DNA of 64,000 nucleotides, taken from positions 60,702,001 through 60,766,000 of the forward strand of contig JAZBRS010000074.1 in NCBI GenBank assembly GCA_037176725.1, in the 5' to 3' direction. This DNA is from Posidonia oceanica. Lineage: Eukaryota > Streptophyta > Magnoliopsida > Alismatales > Posidoniaceae. The notes under the pieces are model-generated. The model saw only the letters and a list, made by a program, of their open reading frames with translations, searched no databases and had not been told where the DNA came from. The first letter of the stretch is position 1. Each line of letters begins with the position of its first letter. A program made the position numbers and the translations under genes. Positions 49,452 through 59,400 of the stretch are shown in pieces.

Positions 49452-50915
49452 GTGCCGTATCACGAACACCTGCTGGGACTGATGGAAGAGTTTGAGAGCA
49501 TCTGCTTCACGTACATGAACAGAGCAAAGAATGCATACGCAGACGCACTAGCAACTTTGGCATCCTGGCTCACTATATCTGAAGACAGCACAGTGGATGT
49601 ATCCGTTACTCGCATTGAGCAGCCTGCGTACTGCATGATCATAGAAGAAACGGATCCAGCAGAGGAACAGCCCTGGTATCTAGATAAAAAATCTTTCCTG
49701 GAGTCTGGCAGCTTTCCTCCTGATACCACGGCAACAGACAAGAGAACTCTAACGCGTCTGGCGTCAAAGTATGTGTTGGGGGCTGGGCAGCCGTACAGAA
49801 GGTCATATAATCAGATGCTACTACGCTGCCTGAACAAATCGGAGGCGGACACGCTGATGCTTCAAGTGCATACAGGGACCTGTGGCCCGCACATGAACGG
49901 CGTCCTCTTGGCCAAGAAAATCATGCTTCAAGGATATTTCTGGCAGACCATGGAAGCAGACTGCTGCCGGTTTGTGTGTAAATGCCACAACTGTCAGATC
50001 CATGGTAACTTCATCAAGGCCCCCCCACAACAGCTACATAACATGTCTTCGCCATGGCCTTTCTCCACCTGGGGGATCGATGTCATCGGTGCCATCCACC
50101 CGGCCACTTCAAATGGTCATCGTTACATTCTGGTAGCGATCGATTATTTTACCAAGTGGGTGGAGGCAGCCTCTTACAGGACGGTCACCGCTGTGGCAAC
50201 AGAAAAGTTTATCAAGAACAATATCATTGCCCGATATGGGGTCCCGCACTCTATCATTTCTGATAATGGCACAAACTTCATTGCCAAAAGGATCGAGGAA
50301 TACCTGCAAAGTCTCAAGATCCAGCATCATCGATCCTCGCCCTATCGGCCACAGATGAATGGAGCAGTGGAGTTTGCAAACAAGAACATTGTCAAGATTC
50401 TGAAGAAGATGGCAGAAGTCCACAAGGATTGGCACGACAAGCTCCCGTACGCGCTCTGGGCGTACAGGACATCAATCCGGACCTCCACAGGAGCCACCCC
50501 GTACTCTCTGGTGTACGGCATGGAGGCGGTGCTACCTGTTGAAGTAGAGATCCCCTCTCTGCGGATCCTACGAGAAGCTGAGTTGGAAGAGGCAGAATGG
50601 GTTGAAGACCGCTGCGTCCAACTGAATCTGATTGATGAGCGCAGACTGCAAGCCATGCACAACGCTCACTGCTACCAGAAGCGGATGGCCAAAGCATTCT
50701 TGAAGAAGGTCCAGCCCAGAAGCTTTCAGCCAGGGGACCTTGTCTTGCATGCCATCCATTTGCCTGATGGTCGAGGGAAATTCCGACCCAATTGGCGTGG
50801 CCCCTTTGTGGTCAAGCAGATCTTCTCGGGAGGCGCTGTAACTCTTGAGGATATGGACCAGGTCGAGCAGTCTGAGCCCGTCAACCTCTGCTATCTCAAG
50901 AAGTACTATCAATAG
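49452..50915 (+). pseudogene. int: Integrase section of gag-pol
   Basis: This section would insert the element DNA and is open for 487 codons. The zinc-binding N-terminus has HTGTCGPH and CKCHNC near 49,868-50,000. The catalytic core has Asp in WGIDVIG (50,079), Asp in SDNGTN (50,262) and Glu in GAVEFANK (50,370), with the classic D-60-D-35-E spacing. The C-terminus has FQPGDLVL and GKFRPNWRGPFVVKQI near 50,730-50,820, the usual Ty3/gypsy GPF/Y-type module. No chromodomain is visible, in keeping with a non-chromovirus lineage. It ends YLKKYYQ then TAG. All catalytic residues are intact, but upstream stops cut it off from normal synthesis. Confidence 0.92.
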
Positions 50916-52322
50916 CCGAAGGCGGCCCCGTTGTAGATGCCCTTCTCCCACCTACGCACTTGCATTCTCACCTCTTGCATCCTCTTTTCAAATCATCATC
51001 GTCATCCTATCCTACTCTTGCATTCTCTCTTTTCCAAATCATAATCGTCATTCTCTCAAATCATGCATCACATTTTTGGCCCGGTGATGAAAACCGGAAG
51101 TGCTTGCCTGCTCTGGAAAGAGTCCGCGCTACCTCACTCGGCACTACTTAGATGTCTCAGCTAGTGAGGGAGCCACCATCAATCAGGACAGGCGAAATGC
51201 CTAATCTCGTAAGGACATACACCTCTGAGGGAGAAAAAAATCTTAGGATGTGAGTTTGGAAAAAGTGAGAGTAGACACCTAGGCTTGGGCACATTCAAGG
51301 AACAGAAGACGGAGACAGAAGCTGGCCCTAGAGATAGGGGTGTGCAGTCTAACCCTGTTCCTTCTACCCATCACACAGCAGACCCAAAGCCTAGATCCAT
51401 CACGACTCAAGCACCTTTCTCTTGCCACCAAAATGGGGATAGCAAAAGCCTGAAAAAAAAAAAAAAGAGAAAAGGAAATCAAACAAGCAAAAAAAAGAGA
51501 TAGAACAAAAACAAAAAAGGGGAAAAAAGCAAAAAAAAAAGAGAGAAAAAAGGCAAGTTTCAGCCTGAAAATACAGGCACCATCATCCCCCGCATCTCAC
51601 TAGAGACCCAAAGGTGTTAAGTTTTAAAAAGGGTCCCCCACTTCCCTTCAAGAGCAAACACTTACCCTCTCCCAGCTAGGGGCAGAGAAAGACTGCATAC
51701 CTATGAGGGAGAAATCAAAAAAAGAGAGTTGAAAGAATAGGTGTAGGTCTTGAGAGTTCGGCAAGTAGCCTGTCCTCACCACACCACCACCTGTATAATA
51801 CCAGCACCTGTTCCGGAGCGCCACCAGCGAGCCAAGAATCTAAGTAGGGCCCGGTGAGTCGGGGACCACTCTTTTCCTTTGCAGCAGGCACCAAAGCACT
51901 CCGTATGCTGAGGGCACCCAAGCATGCCAATCATTTCAAAAGCATACCAACCTGCATCATGCATGCATGCCTCCTCGTCTATTCTCCCTTTCTTATCAAT
52001 CGTCCCGCTCTGCAACTCGCTTCGACCCTGAGACAGTACTTCTCCCCAGCAGAGCGCACTGACGATGCTCGAGTTGCGCTGGTCCAGATCTCCTGCCAGC
52101 CCTCGCCCCCGCATTCACAAGACCGCTGCAGATTTCCTATTGCTTATCTGTGCTTAACTGCTATGTTTTGTTATTGACTGCTATGATGCATATGGAACTA
52201 CTTTATCAGCCTCAGATTTTGCTTTCTATCAAAGATTATATGCCTGCGAGATCTGACTGTTTATTGATAGCAGGTACCTTCAAGCTCTGCAGCTATCAGC
52301 CTGTACCTCTGTGATCTGCGCA
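50916..52322 (+). other. Spacer between integrase and accessory ORF
   Basis: This is about 1.4 kb without a supported gene. It has C/T-rich tandem fragments (TTCAAATCATCATCGTCAT-like, 50,990-51,060), a purine-only A-rich tract (about 51,453-51,560) and otherwise mixed sequence. It ends in a leader-like stretch before the ATG at 52,323. Confidence 0.7.
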
Positions 52323-53525
52323 ATGGGCTTCCCTACTCTGTTAACTCCAGCACGCTGCTCGGAAACCCTACGAGAATGGATCGGCAGGCTCACTCAAGAA
52401 GACTGTGAGAAGCTGTGCCTCTGGGGCATCCCAACTAAGCTGCTGAAGGCTGTTGATGTGGAAGTCAGCCGTCACCTTCTGTGTGCCGCCGCAAGATTCT
52501 GGAAACCGGCGCACCATGTCTTTCGCTTTGGCAGAACTGAGCTTACACCCACGCTGGAAGAAGTGCGTCGGATCTGCAGCTTTTCCAAGATCATGGGGCC
52601 GCCTATTTTCATGAGGCGTGACGGATATCTCGCGGTCCTGAGCCAGCTAACTAGGCTCCCTACTCGAAGCTGCCAACAGAGACTAATCTGCACCAGTGGA
52701 CCTGAACCTATGCTCCGCCTAGCGCACTTTGATGATGTCATGAAGAAGCACGTGGAACTCGGAGATGAGTTGTGGCTCCAAGGGTTTGTCATCCGCTTCC
52801 TGGGCGAGCTGATCTTTACTCATGGCCGACTGACAGTGGCCATTGAGGTTGCAGAAATAGCACTTGCTGTGGTGACCCAGCAGATAGACCTAGCACCGGT
52901 TGTTCTGGCGGAAACATATCGCGGGCTGGACCGCATCTCGCACTGCTGCCGCCACTTCCACGGCTGCGGGGCACTTATACAAGTCTGGCTAGCTGCACAC
53001 TTAGAGATGAACCTTCTGCGCCCCCAGGTGCATGCTTTTGAAGCCTACTATAGCAGCAACCGTGCCAAGACAGTCAGGAGCGTCAAAGAAGAATACGAAA
53101 GGCTATCAACACTGACTGATGACGCTGTGACTTGGCGTATCATCCCCTCTGAGGCCGAGCCATTCACTGTCTTTTTCAGCGCGCGTGACACGCGGCTGAC
53201 TGTGCTGCCAGGTTTCACTGCGGGTGTGGAATACCACCCTATCAGGGTCATGCGCCAGTTTGGCTTCCGGCAGGGCACCTTTGTTGACAGCACAGCACCC
53301 AAGCTTCTGCAGACATACCCTCTTAGCACGACTACCCCAACAAAGAAGCTGGCCAATCTGATGCAGCATGGAGTGCGATCAACGGACATCGCAGCTGTGA
53401 GAGGTGTAGGATGTACCCCTGAGTACCTGACCGAGGTCCAAGAGCTCTGGCCTATCAATGAAATCCCGCCAGGCGGCCCTCTTTTCCCCGACTCCGGGCA
53501 GTCAAAGAAGGCCCGAACCGGCTAG
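52323..53525 (+). CDS. Intact DUF7745 / plant mobile domain-like accessory protein
   Basis: This is a 400-residue open frame in sense orientation between integrase and the 3' LTR. I chose ATG 52,323 (context gcaATGG, favourable); the upstream GTG at 52,311 is not expected to be used in a plant. Motifs typical of the DUF7745/plant mobile domain family are visible: Trp19 and Leu-rich helix 1, FW at 59-60, HVFRFG at 65-70, ELTPTLEE at 73-80, LAETYRGL at 195-202, HGCGALIQVWLAAHL at 213-227. No transmembrane segment or signal peptide is seen, so it is not an envelope-like protein. Plant mobile domains occur both in host proteins that act in silencing and development and in Ty3/gypsy and MULE elements (family knowledge). 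The role in the element is unknown. The frame has no stop or frameshift, although gag-pol upstream has eight stops. It would need a spliced or subgenomic RNA to be translated. Confidence 0.82.
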   Translation: MGFPTLLTPARCSETLREWIGRLTQEDCEKLCLWGIPTKLLKAVDVEVSRHLLCAAARFWKPAHHVFRFGRTELTPTLEEVRRICSFSKIMGPPIFMRRDGYLAVLSQLTRLPTRSCQQRLICTSGPEPMLRLAHFDDVMKKHVELGDELWLQGFVIRFLGELIFTHGRLTVAIEVAEIALAVVTQQIDLAPVVLAETYRGLDRISHCCRHFHGCGALIQVWLAAHLEMNLLRPQVHAFEAYYSSNRAKTVRSVKEEYERLSTLTDDAVTWRIIPSEAEPFTVFFSARDTRLTVLPGFTAGVEYHPIRVMRQFGFRQGTFVDSTAPKLLQTYPLSTTTPTKKLANLMQHGVRSTDIAAVRGVGCTPEYLTEVQELWPINEIPPGGPLFPDSGQSKKARTG

Positions 53526-54120
53526 GGCACTTATGCAGCTACTATGTAGTTTCTTTTCAAGTTGTGCTGTATGCTTTTGGCCTGACACAGGCATGTAATC
53601 AACAATTCCTTCAATGCAAAAACTGTTTCTGCTATCTGCTTGCACTTCAAGACTGTTCAATGCATTGCATATTCATTATCATCATCATCTCGGGCCCTCT
53701 GGCCAGACTTGCAGCCATCACAACGCAGGAAAGTCCTCAGCAACCAATCCGGAGTCAAGAATCTCTGCAAACCCGCACCGTCGAGCCAAGCCATCCAGCG
53801 TCCCCAGCTGATCGTCCCCGGCTGATCATCCCCAGCTGAGTCTCTGCGGGCCGGCACACCCAACTGCTCGGCGATAGGTCCGTCAACCTGTCATCTCCTG
53901 CGGGCTGGTACCCCAAACTACTCGTCTGACAAACACGTCAGTTTTGTCTTCATCCTTCTACTTTTGATGCCAAGGACGCGTTGGCCAACCCCTGGTGTCA
54001 TCCCGACACCGGGGGCATCTTTTGATCGCCCCTTGGTATCATCCTCTCCCTCTTTCCCCCATGATATTCCTGGTGTCATGGGATGATTCGCTCTCGCGAA
54101 ACCTTTTCAATCAATCTCAT
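53526..54120 (+). other. Spacer after accessory ORF
   Basis: No gene is seen. The segment 53,866-53,960 carries the first GATAGG-N8-CCTGTC hairpin and a CTGCGGGC...GGTA repeat pair. The sequence then passes into the repeat-rich 3' region. Confidence 0.6.
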
Positions 54121-54290
54121 CATTACCTCATCCCCTCTATGCCGGCCGATAAGTCCGATATCTTATCAATTCTCATCATTCCCTCATCCCCTCTTTGCCG
54201 GCCGATAAGTCCGGTATCTTGTCATTTCTCATCATTATCTCATCCCCTCTTTGTCGGCCGATAAGTCCGATATCTTATCATCTCTCATCA
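54121..54290 (+). repeat. GCCGGCCGATAAG hairpin repeats, about 54 bp x 3
   Basis: Three tandem copies have GCCGGCCGATAAGTCC, then a right arm CTTATC (54,162-54,167 in the first) and a CTCATCATT-CTCATCCCC tail. GATAAG, an 8-nt loop and CTTATC form a perfect 6-bp inverted repeat in the first and third copies. In the second the right arm is CTTGTC (G-T wobble). Confidence 0.8.
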
Positions 54291-55000
54291 TTATCTCACC
54301 CCTCTCTTTAGCAATCAATCTCATCATTATCTCACCCCCTCTTTAGCAATCAATCTCATCATTATCTCATCCCCCTCTTTATCAATCAATCTCATCATTA
54401 TCTCACCCCCCTCTTTTGCAATCAATCTCATCATTATCTCACCCCCTCTTTAGCAATCAGTCTCATCATTATCTCACCCCCCTCTTTAGCAATCAGTCTC
54501 ATCATTATCTCATCCCCCTCTTTATCAATCAATCTCATCATTATCTCATCCCCCTCTTTATCAATCAATCTCATCATTATCTCACCCCCCTCTTTAGCAA
54601 TCAATCTCATCATTATCTCACCCCCTCTTTAGCAATCAGTCTCATCATTATCTCACCCCCCTCTTTAGCATTAGATCTCATCATTATCTCCTCCCCCTCT
54701 TTATCAATCAATCTCATCATTATCTCACCCCCCTCTTTAGCAATCAATCTCATCATTATCTCATCCCGCTCTTTATCAATCAATCTCATCATTATCTCAC
54801 CCCCTCTTTAGCAATCAATCTCATCATTATCTCACCCCCCTCTTTAGCATTAGATCTCATCATTATCTCCCCCCCCTCTTTAGCATTAGATCTCATCATT
54901 ATCTCACCCCCTCTTTAGCAATCAATCTCATCATGATCTCATCCCCCTCTTTATCAATCAATCTCATCATGATCTCATCCCCTCTTATCAAGCAATCAAT
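54286..55000 (+). repeat. 35-36-bp tandem repeats (CTCATCATTATCTCACCCC...), about 20 copies
   Basis: Near-identical units alternate between TTTAGCAATCAATCTCATCA and TTTATCAATCAATCTCATCA variants with 5 or 6 Cs in the C-run. The C-run length explains the 35/36-bp alternation. A 131-codon open frame over this stretch is only the repeat translated. Confidence 0.9.
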
Positions 55001-55019
55001 CAATCAATCACAGCACTCT

Positions 55020-55945
55020 TAGGCTGATAACCTAAACTATCATCTGGGCCGATCCATGGTCGGCCCACAGTTGTGTTATACGGCTGACATCCAGTAACTG
55101 TCCCTTGCAATTGCGGTTTCCAGTTGATAGGTCTGTAAACTATCCTCCAGTTGATATGTCTGTAAACTATCCTCCAGTTGATAGGACTGTAAACTATTGC
55201 TAGGCTGATATCCTAAACTATCACCAGCAATTGCATTATACGGCTGATATCCAGTAACTATCCCTCATCATTGCGCGTTCCAGTTGATAGGCCTGTAAAC
55301 TATCCGCCAGTTGATAGGACTGTAAACTATCGTTCCAGTTGATAGGACTGTAAACTATTGCTAGGCTGATATCCTAAACTATCACGCGCAATCATGTTAT
55401 ACGGCTGACACCCAGTAACTGTCCCTCGCAAATGCCATCTCCAGTTGATAGGTCTGTAAACTATCTGCCAGTTGATAGGTCTGTAAACTATCCACCAGTT
55501 GATAGGTCTGTAAACTATCCGCCAGTTGATAGGTCTGTAAACTATCGCTCCAGTTGATAGGACTGTAAACTATCTGGCATTTGCGTTATACGGCTGATAC
55601 CCAGTAACTATCACTCATGGTTTGTGGCTTCCAGTTGATAGGTCTGTAAACTATCCGCCAGTTGATAGGTCTGTAAACTATCCGCCAGTTGATATGTTTA
55701 TAAACTATCCGCCAGTTGATAGGACTGTAAACTATCCCACACAACCATGTTATATGGCTGATATCCAGTAACTATCACTCACAACTGCTCTAGGCTGATA
55801 ACCTAAACTATCACTCCAGGTTGATAACCTAAACTATCACTCTAGGCTGATAACCTAAACTATCGCTCCAGGTTGATAACCTAAACTATCACACCCGATT
55901 GATAGGACTGTAAACTATCCGGACGATAAGCCCGTCACCTTATCA
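55020..55945 (+). repeat. GATAG/CTATC hairpin tandem repeats (about 27 bp)
   Basis: The main unit is CCAGTTGATAGG followed by TCTGTAAACTATCCG (27 bp). It is interspersed with related CTGATATCC-TAAACTATCA and CGGCTGATATCC-AGTAACTATC units. Every unit places a GATA-containing left arm opposite a TATC right arm. The block ends with GATAAG, CCCGTCAC, CTTATC (55,925-55,944). Tandem repeats in the 3' untranslated region are a known habit of Ogre-type elements. Confidence 0.9.
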
Positions 55946-56480
55946 CCTTTTTTGGCGTGGCCTTGCCCCAAGAAGGCAAAGTCATGCACCTCCTTTTTTG
56001 CGATAGGAGAATTGGCCTCTCTCCCCTCGTACCCCTCCTTTCTCTTCTGCTAGCTTGCTCCCCGGGCGGGGACGAGCTGCACCTTGTTTTTCCTCGCTTT
56101 GTCGCGCAAGTCTGGCCTTCCCGCCAGATCCTTACACCACATCGCGTCCTTTTTAGCATCTTCTCTTGCATGATCTCTGCATCTTCTCGGCTAGCATTGC
56201 ATACTACTCTAGTATCACCGACATCACTTGCACAGCATCGGCATTTTCTTCTAATTGGCTAACTTTTGTACTAACTCTTGCATTGCATTTGCATTAGCAT
56301 GCATTGCACACTGCACATTCATCCATCTGCACCCTACATCTTGCATTGCGGCAACGGGCTACGATCTTCGGTGCATCCGCCGAATAAGTAGCTCACGCCC
56401 ATAGCAAACCGCTGCTCCCGCCGGTCAGATGGGGTGTCTTGTCAACCCTGAGCAGCGGCCTCGCTCCGCTTGACCTTGCT
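55946..56480 (+). other. 3' untranslated remainder before the polypurine tract
   Basis: No gene is seen. The stretch contains a TTGCATT-rich part (56,270-56,345) and a GC-rich part (56,345-56,480) with CTTGTCAACCCTGAGCAGCGG leading to the polypurine tract. Confidence 0.6.
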
Positions 56481-56494
56481 CAGGGAGGGGCATC
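56481..56494 (+). other. Polypurine tract (CAGGGAGGGGCATC)
   Basis: A G-rich purine run sits immediately before the TGTTGACA start of the 3' LTR, the required position for plus-strand priming. Confidence 0.85.
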
Positions 56495-59400
56495 TGTTGA
56501 CACCACATTTTGGCAGGCTTGGACCATTTGGGACCCTCTAGTGATTGCTGGACTCAAACCCAAACCAAACCAAACCCTAATCCTCTTCTTTACCCTTCAA
56601 AACCAAGCAAACTTGACCTAAGCCTTTACCCCTCTTCCCAAGCTCAAAACCTGACCAAAATTCATAGGAAAACCCACCAACACCTACTTAACAAACCTAC
56701 CCAAGAACTTAGAAACTTTCAACCCAAGACCATTCCTAAAAACCCTAGAAAGCCTAGGTAAAACTCCCCTTTTTCTACATCTTAAAACCCCTCCAAAACC
56801 TCCTTGGAATCGAACCAAAACTTCAGAACCAGCTCTTCAAACCCTAGACTACCCACTCCCCAAGTTTCATCCCATTCCAAGACCTCTAAGTCTCTCATTT
56901 GCCCTAATTATCCTTTTCTCTCTCTGGGATTATCATTTTCTCTCTCCTCTCTCTCTCCTGATTATCATCTCTCTTTTCATCACCCTCTTGCTCCTTTTCT
57001 TGCTTGGCTGTGGGCCCTCTTTGTGCTTCCATCCCTTCTCTATCTTATTCCTATTTTTACTTTATTTTTAACATTTTCCCTGAATTTTAAAAAATCATTT
57101 TCCTCCAACTCATCTCTTTCCTTTTTATTTCTCCCTTTTCCCATTTTCTTCCTCCTTCTTCTTTCCTCATTCTTTCCTTTGCTAAAATCCATAAAAACCC
57201 CTAAAAATCTGTAAAACTCTAAAACATAAGAGAAACAAATCAGAACTCTAAGAAAAATAATTAAAAGACATTAAACAAACAATTAAAAACTTGAACCTAA
57301 CTAAATCAAGCTAAAAAGAAAATCAAGTATGCAAACTAAAAAATGCAAAACAAACCAAAAGAAAATACTGAAAAATCAAGGAAAAAACTAAAATAAAATC
57401 AAAACCCACCAAAAGTGAAAACCCTATCAAAAGAATTAAAAAAAAAAACCCTAAAAAGAAGTAAAACAATTAAAACACTAAGATAAGTAATTAATGAAAG
57501 AAAAAAGCCTAACTTAGCAAACCTAAGAAAAAACAACCTAAGAACTTAATTAAAAAGAAATTGAAAAATACATTAAAAAGACTTAAAAACACTCCATCAA
57601 ACCAGGGAAATCCAATTAAAAAACATCAAGAAAAATCAACAAATAAAAATCAAAAACCTAATTCAAAAGACTTAAGAAAGAAAAAAAACCTAAAAGACTA
57701 AAACTAAAAGCCCAAAACCCATTCCAATTAATACGAAAATAAATCCTAAAAATCCTAATTAATACCCTAAATGCTTAACAAGAGAAACACAATTTTAAGA
57801 ACAATTTAAAAGATTTAACAAACACTTAATCAAATGGAAAGCGAATTAAAAAACCAAAGAAACCCTAAAACCCTAATCAAGCCCAAAACCCCTTTAAACC
57901 ACACTAATTAACCTAAAAACAGTCATTAAAAAATGTAATCAAGACCTTAACCTACAACACAATCACACTAATATTTTACTTATTTTTATTTTATTTTTTT
58001 CCAATTTATTTCTCCTCTTTCTTCTCCTCCATTTCTCTTCCTCCTCCTATCTTTTTTCTTTCTTTTCTCTGCTGGGCCCGTCAGCCCGTTTCCTCTCCTT
58101 TCTTTTTTTCTTTCTTTTTTTTTTTTTCAAATTCCGCGGCCCGCCCCACGGCGCCGTCTTCTTCTTCCTCCTTTCCCTCCGCACAGTACCTGCTCTTCTG
58201 CTTCTGCAGCCGTCTGCCATTCTCGGTCCTCGTCTTCTGCCTTCGCCCTCTCACAGCCGGCCGCCCGTTGCAGCCCTTCCTCTGCCTTCGCCCCACCTTT
58301 CGGCGTTTGCAGCCCCCTAGCCCACGCCTCTTGCCGGCCTACTCCTCTTTGCCACAGCTGCCAACTTCTTGCCGTTGCTGCCAATCGCCTGCATTTTTTC
58401 CTTCCCGAGCCAGCCTCCTGCCGTGGCGTTCGAGTGCTCCTGCTCGAACAAAACCCGACCTCCTTCTTCCTCATTCAGAGCTTTTCGATCTTCGGCAGAG
58501 AGAGAGCGAACCAGAGACCAATTCCAGAGCATTTTCCACCACCTGAGCGACCACCTTTCTTCCTCCTCTGCATCCTCCAATTCCAGAGAAGAGAGAGCAG
58601 TAAGAAAGAGCCTGAGAGTCCTCCTTGCCATCCCGGAGAGAAACCTAAATCCCAAAGCATTCCCACACCCAGACCTTCTCCTTTCTCCTCTGAAATCCAC
58701 AGCAAATCCTCCTCTTCTTTTTACAACAAACCAGCCCCCTTTCAAGCCTCAATTTCTCTCCCAGTTGATCCCCCAAGTTCACCCAGAAACCCAGCAATCC
58801 CCTCCCACCATTTCCCGGCCATTCCACCCCTTAGAACCACCCCAGTTCACCTAAATCCACCGCAGAAGCTAACTGCAAGCCAACTCCAACCCATTTCGGA
58901 ATTCCCTTCACCACAGACCACTAATCCTTCCCAAACCTTCCCCAGACATTCGCCTGAACTCCACCTTCCCGAAGCACCCAGCCTTCAGCCCTCTCCTCTC
59001 TCACAGACCGAAACCGCCACCACAAACACCTGCACCTCCCACTGATCAGAAATCCGGCCAACCTGCAAACTCTTCCTACAGTCTCCAAAAGGCCAGTTCA
59101 ACCACCCAGAATCAATCCCCGAACCTCCAGCAACCTCCCGGAGGGTCCCATCCAACCAGACGAGCAGTGAACAACCTCCTCGGCCTCCGGCTATCTTTCT
59201 GAACCCACAAAGTGCCGAATCTCTCTCTGAGCTCTGAAACTTCCATCCAATCGACTGGGAAGCACCGGAAGAACGCCCTGAAGCCGCTCCAGCCTTCACG
59301 AGCAGCTGACGACTACCGCAGCTACCGGACGAACGCCACCGACCAGCTCTAGAACTGCTGACGTCGGGGGGACGATTCAGACGCGGAAAAAGGTAAAATT

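Larger units (their letters stand above)
42042..50915 (+). pseudogene. gag-pol: Gag-Pol polyprotein reading frame with eight stop codons
   Basis: One reading frame of 2,958 codons runs from ATG 42,042 to the natural TAG at 50,913-50,915 with no frameshift. Domains in order (codon numbers from 42,042): capsid-like 367-546; CCHC-type knuckle C697 ... C710; protease Asp1096-Asn-Gly; RT with YVDD at 2083-2086; RNase H; archaeal-type RNase H; integrase with D2680, D2741, E2777. In-frame stops are TAG at 42,519, 42,858, 46,302, 47,142, 48,570, 49,002 and 49,428, and TAA at 46,974. Where the outer copy can be compared, the codon there is CAG at three sites, CAA at one and CGG at one. As written it cannot give a full polyprotein. 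Three stops cluster between protease and RT, where Ogre elements are reported to have a spliced intron, so an intron there is an alternative reading for those three only. Confidence 0.93.

Noticed and set aside
52323..53525. Envelope-like protein in the position typical for Athila/SIRE env-like ORFs
   Set aside because: No signal peptide or membrane segment is visible, and the motifs fit the DUF7745/plant mobile domain family instead.
54416..54811. 131-codon frame SLSHPLFSNQSHHYL-type
   Set aside because: It is only the 35-36-bp tandem repeat read in one frame.
54286..55945. Regular short repeats resembling a CRISPR array
   Set aside because: The units are contiguous with no unique spacers, no cas genes are present, and the setting is a plant retrotransposon 3' UTR.
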